64,000 nt of DNA from Gamarada debralockiae (GCA_002803225.1 NXFV01000700.1:1-64000), one strand, 5' to 3'; counted from the stretch's first letter, positions 46,229 through 58,230 are shown. Notes: a model not told the origin generated them from the sequence alone. Numbers and translations are program-made.

Positions 46229-47110
46229 TACTCCCAATGATACCCTTGAATGCTCTTACTATCACCATTTACTCTTTAAAGCCGTGCCCATTGAACAAGT
46301 CATCCTTAGACTCGCAGCCCGTCTCAGGTGAGCCTTTGGCTGATGGTTTTCGGTATAGTTTCTTGGAGTAGTCACCACCGTACTCTAAGCCTCATGATCA
46401 ATGGAAGCGGCCAAAGATGATGCAAGTCTAGCATGCCCCTCCCTGTACGAGGTCTTTGCCGAAGTGGACAACTAACCTTCCAAAAAGACCAAAAAATGAC
46501 AGTCAAAAAGGTGAGTTATTGGCTGAAAATAACCAAAACTCCAAGATGCATGTGGTAACATGGCATCATTATAGAAAACCCCGACGAGACTATTGGTGTT
46601 CTTAAAGCGGCAAATCATTCAGTTGGCAAGCGTCAAAGGTTTTGAGTTATTACAACTCTAAACGATCGATAGTTTGTCGTATAGAAGAGTTCAGTTACCA
46701 CTCCACCATGCCGCCCAACCTAGCTGTTTGATTTATTTGAGTGCTGTCTGTTTACTATCCTGAATATTTGGCGGGGAAGATCACGCAGGTTCAATTGAGA
46801 GATTGGATTGAGAGTTCTAGGAAAGGTCAATGCTCTTTGAATGTTTGATTCTTTCAGGGACTTTTGCTGAAGCGTTCTTTGCGGGTATCGGATTTTCAAG
46901 GAGTGTGCTTTAGTTGCTACCCCTGCCTTCTTGTCTGATGATGAGGCTTGCACACTTCAGATTATGGGAACGACGGCGTAGATGGCTATGAATAGTACGA
47001 AACCTCTTGACTCATAAAGGGAAAAGTGATTCTAGTTAATTGCTAAGGTAACTAATGCAGAGGGACATACGTCCTATCCCAACTGAGGCCTTCTCATCTG
47101 ACCATCATTT
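46229..47110. other. Intergenic region, SEC20 to dehydrogenase remnant
   Basis: About 880 bases with no supportable gene. I looked for the missing first half of the dehydrogenase remnant and could not recognise it. Confidence 0.5.
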
Positions 47111-47575
47111 ACAGTCATTGTCACCTCAAGTTCAGACAAGAAGCTCGCTTGAGCCAAAACCCTCAGAGCAGATCACCTGATCAACTACCGGACGACACCG
47201 GACTGGGGCCTTGAAGTTCTCCGCCTGACAGATGGCAAAGGAGCCGATATAATTTTCGAGAACGGCAGCGCCCAAATGACAGCAAAAATCATTCAATTGC
47301 GTTCGCCTTGTGGACTTGTCAACCCCCAGGTTATGTGTCCGGCAAAGTCGATCTTGCTGAAGACCGGATGAACATCAACGTCCAAGCAATCAGGAAGTAT
47401 TTAACTGTGGTAGAAATGCTGAATGGACCAAGAGATCGTTTGGAGGAGATGTTGGCTTTCTATGAGAAGCACCACATCAAACCGGTGATTGATCGAGTGT
47501 TCAAGTTCGAGGAGGCGAAAGAGGCGCTGGAAGATCTTTGGAGTTGAAGTCACTTCGGCAAAATCGTTGATGGGA
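47111..47575 (+). pseudogene. Decayed fragment of a zinc-type (MDR) alcohol/quinone dehydrogenase
   Basis: The translation follows the C-terminal half of a medium-chain dehydrogenase but is broken. VIVTSSSDKKLA is followed by an in-frame TGA (47150-47152) where Arg or another residue is expected. The frame continues AKTLRADHLINYRTTPDWG and LRLTDGKGADIIFENG up to CGLVNPQ. A one-base frameshift near 47325-47335 then leads to GYVSGKVDLAEDRMNIN and HHIKPVIDRVFKFEEAKEAL. A second stop (47545-47547) falls before SHFGKIV, the usual terminal block. The copy begins at what looks like an old intron acceptor (CAG at 47112-47114), and the catalytic N-terminal domain is missing. It is clearly a non-functional relic; the original substrate cannot be stated. 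Confidence 0.85.
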
Positions 47576-47711
47576 TAGCTGAAATCCCAAACCCCGAATC
47601 TATTTACCAGGCGCTCAATCACCAAGATACTTTGGATCATTATCAGTCTGCATGTAGAGCAGAATCTTGGTCTTGATTCAGGCGGTCTAATAACACGAGT
47701 ATCGATACACT

Positions 47712-49686
47712 CTACAGCCTCGCTTTCCGTTGATCTGCCTCTTTCTCCGCCATCTCCCTCAGCACTCTCTTCAAAATCTTCCCACTTGCATTCTTGGGAA
47801 TTTTATCCAAGAACCGAACACCACCCGTCAACTCCTTGTATCGAACCAATCTCGAAGCACAGTATTCCTTGAGAGTCTTCTCATCTAATGACTCACTTTC
47901 AGGAACCGGTCTCTTAACGGCGTATGCCCGTGGATGTTCGACGTCCCGATCAACGGGATCTTTGACCCCAATAACTGCAGCATCGACAATATGTGGGTGC
48001 AAGAGTAATACAGATTCGAGCTCTGGTGGTGCAACTTGAAAGCCGCGGACTTTGATAAGTTCCTTCTTTCGGTCAATTATGTACCATTTCTTTGATTTTC
48101 CATCACAGTAGACGATGTCGCCGGTTTTGAAGAAGCCCTCGGAGTCGAAGGACTCGGCGTTTGCTTTGGGGTTTTCGAAATATCCCGCAGTGACAGTAGG
48201 ACCCTTGACGCAGAGTTCTCCACGAGTATCGTATGCTGTGATATTCTTGCCATCGTTATCAACGATTCTATAAAATCACGTCAGTCTATGAAATGTATCA
48301 ATCAGGTAAGGAGACACATACTTTACATCTAGATTGGGAAGCATCCGTCCAACACTCCCGGTCTCGTCGTCCTCCGGATAATGGAACATAGAAGCAACAC
48401 AACTCGTTTCCGTCATTCCCCACACTTGCAGCACAGTTGCGTCTTCCGACAGCAGCTGTCGAAGTTTATCTTGACTCTCCTTTCCTAATGGTGCTGCTCC
48501 ACAATGCACTGCCTTAACAGACTTGAGCGAGTACTTCTTCCCCAATCCGGACATTATGATCGCAATAACGATAGGAGGAACAATTAAGAATTCATTGATT
48601 TCGAATTTCTCAACATTGGCCAGGAAGCCCTCCAAATCGAAGCGTCTCATGACTACTCCTACTTGGCCACCTCTCAAAATAGAGGTGTGGCCAACTGCAC
48701 ACCCGATATCAGCTCTCATTCTACTCGGATGGTATCTATACTGGACTGACCTGGAACGCAAGCAGCGTGAAACATAGGGAGACAAAGAAGCCGTCTTTCC
48801 TACAAGGAGATCAGCATTGAGACTATCGTTTGGGAAAGATGACTCACCCTCCAGGGTTTGTTTTGAACCTCGAAAACCATAGTGTGTTGGGCTATAAGAT
48901 TATGATGAGATATAACCACCGCTTTGGGTAAACCTGCTTATGGTTAGAAATCAACATGATCACCAAACTCTAAGTGATCCCATACCTGTGGTGCCGCTAC
49001 TGAATAGTCTCGCAGCAGTCGTCTCCTTGGCAGTTCTCTCATCATCAAATTTCACCCAGTCCTTCTCACCATGATTCATCAACTCTTTGAACGATCTGAA
49101 GCCCGATGGGATACTTTGGCCCAGGTTATCAAAGATCCAGATGTTTGACTGAGGGATCCCAGAAGCTTTCGCAGCTGCGAGAGCATTATCAAGCATCTCA
49201 GGCTCCGTGATCAAAAATTTCGTTCCGGAAGTCTTGATATGATGGACGAGCTCGAACTCAGTATACGAGGGGTTTGTCCCTGTGAATATACCTCCCGCAG
49301 CGATGATTCCGAGGAACATCATTGAGTAGTTGATCTGAGGACGATGAGTTCGAATTCAAGGGAGGAGAGGTTGATATCCTACATCATTGAATGAGTGCAG
49401 ACATACACAGTCTCCTTTCTTTAAACCAGCAGCATGGAATCCTGCAACAAGCTTGCGGATTATGCTTCGTGCTTGTCTCAGTGAAATGGATCTCGATTGA
49501 TCTTTGGCATCGACATATCGCTATGAATTCAGTCAGCAAATTTCATCACTTGCAAAACTATCTGCCCCCTGCTTTGAATGGAGAAATATGACTTACAGGC
49601 TCATCTTGGTCGAAATCATTGTCAAAACTCCAGGAGATGAGATCCTTGTTCGGAATAGCTACCGTCCTCTCTGCCTTGAACACCAT
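47712..49686 (-). CDS. 4-coumarate-CoA ligase-like acyl-CoA synthetase, probably peroxisomal
   Basis: Complement join(47712..48267, 48322..48694, 48751..48799, 48848..48933, 48986..49334, 49383..49520, 49597..49686) gives 546 residues, a normal family length, with phase intact at six introns. It activates a carboxylic acid with ATP to an acyl-AMP and transfers it to CoA. Motifs: P-loop SSGTTGLPKAVVISHHN (restored by an intron), LPMFHAAC-VPVGHTSIL across the 49-base exon, VWGMTETSC, and the hinge IIDRKKELIKVRGFQVAPPE with the C-terminal catalytic Lys in PKNASGKILKR. The C-terminus ARL fits a PTS1-type peroxisomal signal, suggesting a fatty or aromatic acid substrate in beta-oxidation. The exact substrate is unknown. 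Confidence 0.9.
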
Positions 49687-50344
49687 GGCTCCTCCCTTTC
49701 ATTCACAAAAAACCTCAGTCACAGATCTTTCCCACACGTTGAAAAGATATAAAAGAGAAAAGGATACGTCCATGAGATAAGATTAATGTCAGCTGAAGTG
49801 TACCCAAGTACTCCATGTGGAGTTCCACGCAAGCCCCTACAAGACTAGCTGATCCCCAAAGCGCCACCAAATCGCGGGTTGGCGTGGAGCAAAAGCGGGG
49901 AGAAGGTATTATACCTAGCACAAATTTGGGTGTCAAATTCGCCTCGGTTCAACCGGATGAATTCTTGGGTGCTGGGCTATCACAATAAGCTGACTCTCCC
50001 AGGGACTAGTACTTAATGCCTTTGGACCCCTTGTTATTTAAGTTCCGACGCCTGTAAGCTGACTGTTATCGTAAGCTTGATGAAGCTGGGGGAGCTTGCT
50101 GTGTTCGGTAGTAAGGTCGTGGATACAAATTCCGATGTGAATGATATGATTCGAGCTTAAAATTGAGCTTGAGGAACCTTGGTCGTGCAACATACAAAGA
50201 GTTGGAGTTGTCCATTCCTTTCCAACAGACTGAAAGCCAAAGATGTTGGTCTCAGACATGATCTAATCTTGTAGGTCACGGAAGTATTCATGTCTTGCAT
50301 ATTTTGAGATATATACATTCTGTCATTCCCCATAACACAGCTTA
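49687..50344. other. Intergenic region, ligase-like gene promoter and MMSDH 3' flank
   Basis: About 660 bases. No gene is supported. Confidence 0.5.
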
Positions 50345-52206
50345 CTACGAGTGAGTAGGCATAGCAACGTCCGCCGCCTTCGAGATCGCATCCTCACTTC
50401 TCCATAAGCTCGTCACAGTCTTCAATTGCGTGTAGAAGTTCAATCCAGGCTTGCCGTAAAAGTAGCTCGCTCCACCACCAGCAATACTCTTCTTATTTCC
50501 AGTGAAAGAGAACATTGGAAGAGGAACTCTGCGAAGAGAAGTCAGTGAATTACTTTATTTGGAAAGGAGGTGAATGTAAGAACTTACGGGATAGGCACGT
50601 TGATACCAACCTGACCAGCTTCGATGTTCTTTTGGAATGCAGTTGCTGTGGCACCTGAGCGGGTGAAAATTGCAACTCCGTTTCCGTATTCATTTGCATT
50701 GATGAGATCAACAGCTCCGTCCAGGGAATCGACATTCAAGCAGACCAAGACAGGACCGAATATTTCTTCCCTGTAACACTTCATGTGAGGCTTGACGTTT
50801 GTGATGATTGTTGGGCCAATCCAGTTTCCGTTCGGGTATTTCTCAGGCTTGAATCCACGGCCGTCCAACAGAATGGTCGCACCTTCCTCTTCCGCGCTGG
50901 CAATGAGTTTCTCGATTCTGTCCTTGCTCTGTGGGGAGATGACAGGTCCCAAATCGGCACCTTCTTCAAAGCCTCCGTTAACATTCAATGCCTTCGCACT
51001 CTCAGCGAGCTCGGGAAGCCATTCCTTGGTCTCTCCAACCATAACCAAGGTGCTGAGAGCCATGCATCGCTGACCAGCAGCGCCAAAGGCGGCACCAACA
51101 ATTGAGTTGAGAGCATGCTGCTTGTTGGCATCTGGAAGAACAGCGGCATGGTTCTTTGCTCCCAAGTTGGCTTGCACACGCTTGCCATTAGCTGAGCCTC
51201 GGGTAAAGATGTATTCTCCTGCGCGGTTGCTTCCAACAAAACTAATGGCCTTGATAGCTGGCTCGTCAATGATAAAGTCGACCGTCTTGGCTGCACCGTG
51301 GACGATGTTTAGAACTCCGGGAGGGAAACCAGCCTTCTCAGCAATCTCAGCCAAGATCATGGCAGCACCAGGGTCACGCTCTGAGGGCTTGAGGATAAGG
51401 CAGTTTCCGGTGGCTGTGGCAATGGGGATGGACCAAAGGGGAATCATAGCAGGGAAGTCTAGGCAAGGGTTAGGCCGGTATTTCGGGGGCTTTTGTATGG
51501 CTTACTAAAGGGGCAGATGGCAGCCACAACACCCAATGGCTCTCTGTAGCTTCGGGTCTCCATATCCTTTGCTACCTCCAAGACCTCTCCCTTCATTTGT
51601 TCGGGAATAGCGCAAGCTCCCTCAGCAACTTGTAAACCACGGAGGACATCTCCTTTAGCATCTTGAGAGGAAATTAGTATATAGTCATAACATTGGGCCT
51701 CAAGAGAACATACCAGCAAAGGTCTTGCCCTGCTCCAAAGTAATGCTTGCCGCAAGTCTATCCCAGTTCTCCCGGATCAATTGTGTGAACTTGAACATAA
51801 TCTGTTGTCTAGCCATCACACTAGTAGCCCTCCAAGCTGGGAATGCCCTCTGCGCACTCTTAACCGCAGCCTTAAGCTCTGCATCTGTGCTCTGCGGAAC
51901 TCTTGTAACAAGGTTGTTTGTGGCGGGGTCATGTAACTCAATGAACTGTGTAGCTTCCGACTTTACGAATTTGTTGTCAATAAAGTATGGGGTGTCTTCG
52001 ACATTTTGGATCTTCTCGTGGGTGGTGGGGTAGTTGTCGGCGTTGAATGCAAGACCTGTAGCTGGCTTGAGGTGCTGTGCTGTGGCATGCAGTCTGCGAG
52101 TCGCGATCTTGGAGTTCTGCGCGGCGGAAGGCATTCTAAGTGCTGGTGCAGAGCGTGTTGTTCGTACTGCTGCAGCAGGTATGTGTCGAGTAAGGATTCG
52201 ACGCAT
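50345..52206 (-). CDS. Methylmalonate-semialdehyde dehydrogenase, CoA-acylating, mitochondrial
   Basis: Complement join(50345..50528, 50588..51458, 51506..51661, 51714..52206) gives 567 residues. It oxidises methylmalonate and malonate semialdehydes to propionyl- or acetyl-CoA in valine, uracil and inositol breakdown. The N-terminus (MRRILTRHIPAAAVRTTRSA, Arg/Ala-rich, no acid) is a mitochondrial presequence. The catalytic Cys lies in GAAFGAAGQRCMALS. The usual aldehyde-dehydrogenase general-base Glu is replaced by Asn in QANLGAKNHAAVLPDA, which is diagnostic of the CoA-dependent MMSDH subfamily. SFVGSNRAGEYIF and IFGPVLVCL are also typical. The ATG at 52206 is the first in frame. Confidence 0.94.
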
Positions 52207-52776
52207 CTTCAAAGGCTCTAAAGATTGAGATTGTTGTTTAGGAGGCAAGGCATGCTTCCAAATGTTCGAGGAAATCGTTGTCACTGAGAGCTTCGAGATC
52301 CGCGGTCGGTCTCGGTTATTTGCGGGGGAAAGCTCGTTGCGATTTTCGGCACGGGCGCCACGGGCGCAAGGGTCTCTCCCCTTTTCTGAAAAGGTTGAAA
52401 AAGGGGAGAGTCGATTTTGGGTACAGAACAGAGACCAGTATTAAAGAATCTTTAAAAAAGGAATAAATGATCAGGAATCAGGAATTGGGGAACTACTGAG
52501 TTTGCGTGGATGAAGACTTTCTTCCTGTCTCTTAGCCTCAGCAATCCGTACAATAGACAAAAGGGGGCTCGAATCTTCGCGTTTGATATTATAAAAAAGA
52601 CACAAATAAGAGATGTTCTTCCCAATTCGTGCTAAAAACAAGGAGTCCGCCTCGTTAGATATTGGCGTCGTTGACATGCTTACTAGAATGCGGCTTTAGG
52701 AGTGTTTGGATCGACGCCAGAACCTCGTTTCGTATCTCTCCGACTACACTCCTTCAGACAAAATCAACAATTCAGA
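52207..52776. promoter_or_regulatory. Divergent intergenic region, MMSDH / F-box gene
   Basis: Both flanking genes start here, 570 bases apart. No specific motif was recognised. Confidence 0.45.
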
Positions 52777-54383
52777 ATGGACATCACATCACTTCCAAAC
52801 GACATATTCCTCCTCATAATCGCCCATCTCTCACCCTCAGATCTCATTCTAAACCGCCGGGTATCAAAATCATTCAACGCAGCATTCACCGAATCAGACT
52901 TGAATCGACATGTGCTTCTCAGCCATTACCCTCGAGTCCGAGAGTTAAGAGCCATATCAAACTCCGATGATGTAGATTGGTCCCGGATGTTTGCCCAGGT
53001 GGCTGCAAGATACCATCATCTCAAATCTGGCAGGCCGAGGAGCATCGAGAAGCTGGCTTTGGGGAAGTCATTCGTGGTTCCGAAATGGGCACGTTATTAT
53101 GGCGTTGCTACTTGGCAGCGCCATCTTCAATTTGAAGAGAAGACCGCAGCTTTTCACTATCCGGATCCGTTATGGACTTATGATGATGGACTTCTCATTT
53201 TCCCTTCTGCCAAAACTCAGCGCTATGAGTTGTACGATCTCGGTGCGGGGACGTTGAACGGGATCGATTTTGAGCCTGAAGGAAAGATCGTGAGGAGAAT
53301 CAGGTTGAACCAGAGACTTCTCGTTGTTGAATGGTGTGAACAAGTACCTTACCATCAATTGAATGAGAACGAGATGGTTTATAGACATTTTGCGACTGCC
53401 TATGATATCAGCCAGGACGAGAAAACGGGCTTTTGGAGCTCAAACTTCCGGTACGTAATCCACCGAGTTGATTGTTCAATTACACTGAATGTCTTAGAAA
53501 CGAATGGAAAATACACTTCCTAGGGATGCCTTTGAACTCTCGGGACCGTTTCTATAGCACTCACACAGCTATACACTATTCTCTCTACCTCTGGCAACCC
53601 AACCGAAGTGCCTGGGGCGAAGACGACCCTATTGAAGCATTAGCAATCTGGGACATCTCAGGACCCTCTCCGTACCGACCAAGTGAAGACCCTACAGGAA
53701 AAGGCAAGCCATTGATAGACGAAGGCCCCAAAGTTATTAGGCGTCTCTCATTCGCTGATCTGGATTTCTACAAAATCAGACAAAGATCTACGCCAGTGAT
53801 TCGCGACTTGGAACTAGACGAGAATCACGTCTATGTCATTGAAGAAGACCATAGATGGCTCGTCGGTCAGCAAGCCGGCCATCATCTCCCCAGACTTCAC
53901 AAGGTGAAGAGTGTTGGGATTCCATTTTGCATCGGGCCTCGATGGGAGGATGATTGCGGAGCTGATGGCGATGTCAACTTGTCGTTTTGTGAAAGAGCTT
54001 CAGATCTCAGATCTCCTGCCATTGCTCCATGCTGGAGGCACGAGGTGAGTTGGCATTCTCAAAGCATGTCCTTCACTGAATGATACTAACCAGCCCAGGA
54101 GTTCCCGTACCTCACCATTACTGAAGCGGTGGATACCCAAGCCGGTGTCAAATTCTCGGCACGGCACTGCTTCATGCTCGAAACTCTCAGCATACACGTC
54201 AAGCCAAAGATCCGAATGAATGGACCGGGCTATGAGATATCGCTCCGAGACGATTTATGGCCGCAGCTACTCGGTAAAGGGAAGATTTGCGGGGATGAGA
54301 GGTTCTTGATAGGCGAGAATATGAACCAGGAGATTGTGATTCTTCATTTCGACAAGGAAGGAAAGAATGCACAAAGTCTCTGA
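52777..54383 (+). CDS. F-box protein
   Basis: Model join(52777..53450, 53498..54044, 54099..54383) gives 501 residues. The first residues, MDITSLPNDIFLLIIAHLSP, followed by SDLILNRRVSKSFNAAF, form an F-box, which docks onto Skp1 in SCF ubiquitin ligases. The rest is rich in Trp/Tyr strands with repeated tryptophan-centred segments (LWTYDDGLLIF, RYELYDLGAGTL, YLWQPNRSAW, ALAIWDISGPSPY), which suggests a beta-propeller-like substrate-binding region. This pattern is common for fungal F-box proteins of unknown substrate. Both introns are short and clean (GTACGT and GTGAGT donors). Confidence 0.85.
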
Positions 54384-54633
54384 GGAATATAACTATGTCA
54401 CATGATGCTTTCAAAGTAGTTGAACCTGAAGACTACCCGCTAAATTTGGCATCGTTGAAAGGGATTGAAGGATTGCTTCAAAGATCCATAAGCTATTCCA
54501 GATATCCTATCAACTGAATTGCCCAATCCCAGTGAACGATTGGATAGTCGATTTGAGAGAGACTTTCGTCAATTTGGAATCATTGGCAAGGTTTGCAGCG
54601 TTGATATCTAATTCCTGTACTGACTCCTTATTC

Positions 54634-55977
54634 TCACCTAACACGACCGCACTCCTTTCCCGGTGCCTTCTCAATCTTCCAAACTCTCACCGCAACTATC
54701 CATGCATCGCGAGGTTGTATATCGCCAGTGATTGGATTAAGAGCAATGCTCTTATACTTCGGAGCCTTGTCGCGGAACAACTCTGTCTTGAGCGCCTTAT
54801 ATACCTCTGCCTCCTCAGTTGCGTCCTTGGCTTTCTTCACTGGATCCCTTTCCTTGCCGTCACGTTGATCCACTCTCTATCTATAACTAATTAGATTCAT
54901 TGATCTGATTGGATTTGAACAATTGGTGAGGCTGTGGATTATGCGGAGGGGTGTGCAGAAGACAACCGTTTTCGATCGTTGATCGAATTTGAACAACTGA
55001 GAAAGGTGTGGGTGGTAATCGTTCATCGGATTTGAACAGTTGAGAAGGGTGTGGATGGTGGTTGTTTGAGGATAAAGAAGAAGTACTTACTCGGCCTCAA
55101 ACTGATACGCCGGACCCCAACCCTGATACCTGCTTTCTTACCACCGACCCTGTTGAACTCTCAGAGCAATTGTACCGGTTCGGAACAAACGGAGTTGGCT
55201 TTATGTTCTTGAGGGAAGTTCTTGCCATCGTACGGCTTTAACAGCGCAAGCATGAATTCGTGACGCTCCTTTGTTGAAGGTAAGCTGGCAGTCAAATCGT
55301 TCAATTCAAAAGAGAGATTCACCTCCAGAGCGAGTCTCATATCCGCGGTTGGCTTGATTGCGTAATCGTACTTCCTGTGAACATAGTTAATGATCGTTCA
55401 AGAGGTGAACGGTTGACTTATTCTTTCCCATACGACTTGGAAACTCCCCACTATCTTTCTTATATTGCATCTGCGTCGCCTGGGTATTCGCTGGCACACT
55501 CTCAATCCTTCTCTCCTCAATGTTTTTTGCGTTCAAATTGCGTTTCATGCAATCCTTGAGTCTTTTTTCGCTGAGTATCCAGCTGTTCTGCCAGCGGAGC
55601 TGACCGAGGAACTTCGCGCGACCTAGCGTCGGATTCTGAAGTCGGAATTGAATCGGAACGTTCAGCAGGAGGGTATCTGAAGGGCGGGTCGCTGGGGTAG
55701 ACACCGTGATCGTCCGTTTGGGAGGAATGATCGAGAATAGAATGGTTGAAATGGCTTGAACGACTGGCAACTAGGGCAAGCATGGCTCCTGCGAAGTTGA
55801 GGAAGGAACGAGTGGGTGTTCCGACCGACCCTTAGTTACACATGTATAAGAATCACATACTAAAGATGGAAGCCTCGAATCTGCATCTGGCTCCGAGCTG
55901 TCTCGTAAAATGCTTTTATATTTCAAAGTCACTGCTTGCAAGACTTCTTCTGCAGAGACCACACCATGTGATATCAT
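54634..55977 (-). CDS. Unresolved multi-exon gene of unknown function
   Basis: Four blocks read like one minus-strand gene, but not every junction could be fixed. An ATG exon 55861-55977 (39 codons, MISHGVVSAEEVLQ, GTATGT donor) joins in phase to a block from 55770 (LPVVQAISTILFSIIPPKRT, later PIQFRLQNPTLGRAKFLGQL), running to roughly 55450. A block of about 55375-55180 reads KYDYAIKPTADMRLALEVNL and ends before a stop. A small exon near 55134-55093 reads YQGWGPAYQFEAE with a GTAAGT donor and joins in phase at 54874 to VDQRDGKERDPVKKAKD ... DAWIVAVRVWKIEKAPG, ending at 54634. The first and last junctions hold; the two middle ones are uncertain. I do not recognise the family, and it could also be a degraded gene. 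Confidence 0.4.
54910..55075. repeat. Three imperfect tandem copies of a GATTTGAACARTTG-type unit
   Basis: Copies begin near 54911, 54984 and 55028, each reading close to GGATTTGAACAATTGAGAAG, followed by GTGTGGATGG-like bases. Spacing is irregular (about 73 and 44 bases). They fall in the putative last intron of the unresolved minus-strand gene. Confidence 0.7.
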
Positions 55978-56135
55978 ACACTGACCTATCTCCTATTCCC
56001 CCGCCCCTTCCTAGGCACGCAAAAAGCAATCATCCCCTATTGAAGAACCGTCCAACCATCACATTCGCAATATTCCCCGCGAAACCTCCAGAGTAAAGAG
56101 CACTTCCAGCCATATTCGACGCATGTCCAAACTTA

Positions 56136-56818
56136 TCACACCTCGAGAACGCAAGCGTATTTGTAATCGTAAGACTCAACGCAACCACTATTTCCAGTCA
56201 GCAGCCATTCAACCCACCAATCCCTCCTCCCTTCCCCTATTCCACCATTTCCCATGACAGAAGGGCTTTGCAACATACCAACAAGAGTCAACCAAATAGG
56301 CTCAAGGCGAATAATCGCCACAAGCGCCAGCGCAACCCAAAGCAGCGGTTGCGAATAAAGCGCAATCCAGAAGAATCTGCTATCCGTAGCATTGATGACC
56401 TTGGTCGCTGGGTCACTGCTTTCAAATACCCAGTGTGAGTCTCCCGTCTGCGGATCAACTTCGTTCCACCAGCGTAGTCCGACGAGGCGGCGTCCGGCGA
56501 TGTTTTTGAGGTAGTAGAAATCGGCCGCTAGGAGGAGGATGGTGATGATGAAGATCATGACACTGGGGCACAGGTCAGCTATTATTCTTCCTAAAAGCAT
56601 ACAAGGAAGATGTGTGATGCTCACAAGCTTTTCGTGAGAAGCAGCTGTCCGAAGAGGTAAACCAGTAGACTTGCTACAAATCATCAGCTCTGCTCTCACG
56701 AGACGCGCAAGCACGCAAACTCACAGATCCGAAATCCTAGGAAGCATAACAGCGTGATGGGATGTGAGCTGAGTCGCCAGCTCAGCGATCCGACGTGTTG
56801 TTGGTTTTCGACATCCAT
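56136..56818 (-). CDS. TVP23: Golgi membrane protein Tvp23
   Basis: Complement join(56136..56562, 56625..56673, 56725..56818) gives 189 residues (yeast Tvp23 has 199). It is a four-helix membrane protein of late Golgi vesicles, conserved from yeast to human (FAM18/TVP23). The 49-base middle exon joins CFLGFRI to [16 protein letters not shown] and then [20 protein letters not shown]. The family signature [18 protein letters not shown] and the FESSDP...[10 protein letters not shown] block are intact. Two further hydrophobic segments follow ([15 protein letters not shown] and IWLTLVGML). The start [20 protein letters not shown] is preferred; a frame open upstream lacks an ATG. Divergent from the citrate-lyase-like gene by 285 bases. 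Confidence 0.92.
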
Positions 56819-57103
56819 CTTGAGAATCAGGTTCAAAGGAGTGACTGAGATGCGGCTCTCGTAACCTTCAAGATCGCTATCGCTGTCACCAAAGAAGCTA
56901 CGTTTAGCTGCCGGACCTCTGTCCAAGACTAGTGAGAGCGGTCACGGGAGGCAGAATCGGCCCGGCTGTATGCTAGCCGTGGGTTTTGGGAAGTGAAGCT
57001 TATTGCCGACGACGACGTCGTGGGGAATCAAGATGTTTGATCTTCCCATTTTTAAATATAAGAATAGCTAAGTCCTTTTTTCTTATAACTCAATTGATCA
57101 AAA

Positions 57104-58118
57104 ATGTCCACAAAAGCAGCCTCAATCCTACGTCGAGCACTTCTCTATGGTACCTCCCTATCCCCCTCCCTTCCCCTCCTCTCCCAAATCTAAACTAACA
57201 AAAACAGTCCCCTCCTCCTCCCCAAAATTCCTCGAAAAATCCCGCTCCCTCACCGTGGACACAGTATCCTATGACCTTGAAGATTCAGTTACTGCCAGCA
57301 ACAAACTCTCTGCCCGCCAAAACATCCTCTCCTTCCTTTCTCAACCGCGCCCCCCTCACATCACCGAGCTAAGCGTACGCATAAACGCTGTATCCACCGG
57401 CCTCGCACTCGAAGATCTCTCCACAGTCCTCCAAGCCCCTAATCTCGACGCCCTAGTCATACCCAAGGTCAATCGTGCTTCAGACTTGCACTTTGTGACA
57501 GATGTGTTGAAGCATAAGTTGCCGGAACGACATGGAGAGGGAGCGAGCAATCCGATCAAGGTTATTGCGCTTATAGAAAGCGCGGAGGCGATTGTGAATC
57601 TGAATGAGATCTGTCGCGCCAGTCCGTATCTCAGCGGCCTGATCTTTGCAGCGGAGGACTTCGCGCTCGACCTCTCTCTAACACGGACACCATCCCTCAC
57701 AGAATTCTTATATGCGCGCTCAGCGATCACTACAGCCGCAAGAGCCCACGATTTACCTTCCACAATTGATCTAGTCTGCACGTCGTTCCGGGGATCTGAA
57801 GGATTGAAGATTCTAGAAGAGGAGTGCTTGCAGGGGAAGGGACTGGGCTTTAATGGGAAACAGTGTATACATCCTACGCAGGTTGAGGTTGCGCAGAGGG
57901 CATTTGCGCCGGGGGAGAAGGACGTCGAGTGGGCTGTTAGGGTCGTGATTGGAGATGAGAAGGCGGATGCTGGGGGCCGGGGGGCGTGGACGCTGGAGGG
58001 GAAGATGATTGATGTGCCGGTTGTAGGGAAGGCGAGGGCTACGGTTAAGAGGGCTGAGTTGTGTGGAATTGATGTCGATGCTATTAAAGAGAAGTGGAAA
58101 CATCAAGAACCGGAATAG
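57104..58118 (+). CDS. Citrate lyase beta subunit-like (HpcH/HpaI, CLYBL-type) protein
   Basis: Model join(57104..57149, 57208..58118) gives 318 residues. The TIM-barrel lyase family cleaves or forms C-C bonds on acyl-CoA or 3-hydroxyacids. CLYBL-type members act on citramalyl-CoA and malyl-CoA in mitochondria. Signatures: RRALLYVPSSSPKFLEKS, the metal/substrate region YDLEDSVTASNK, LSVRINAV, DALVIPKV, IALIESAEAI, LIFAAEDFALDL and GFNGKQCIHPTQVE. The first exon encodes MSTKAASILRRALLY, which is short and basic and might be a mitochondrial signal. The substrate in this organism is not known. The gene starts 285 bases from TVP23. Confidence 0.9.
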
Positions 58119-58230
58119 AATTGCTTCTAAAACGTGTATATTGACTTAAGTGATATGTAATACCACAAGATACAAAATGCTTTGAGCTACGTACACGACC
58201 AATGGATAGGGGTATATATTTCTCGAGTCC

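Noticed and set aside
55517..55783. ATG-led frame MLALVASRSSHF on the minus strand
   Set aside because: The overlapping frame starting at 55770 reads more like folded protein and joins in phase to an upstream ATG exon with a GTATGT donor, so this frame is probably a shadow.
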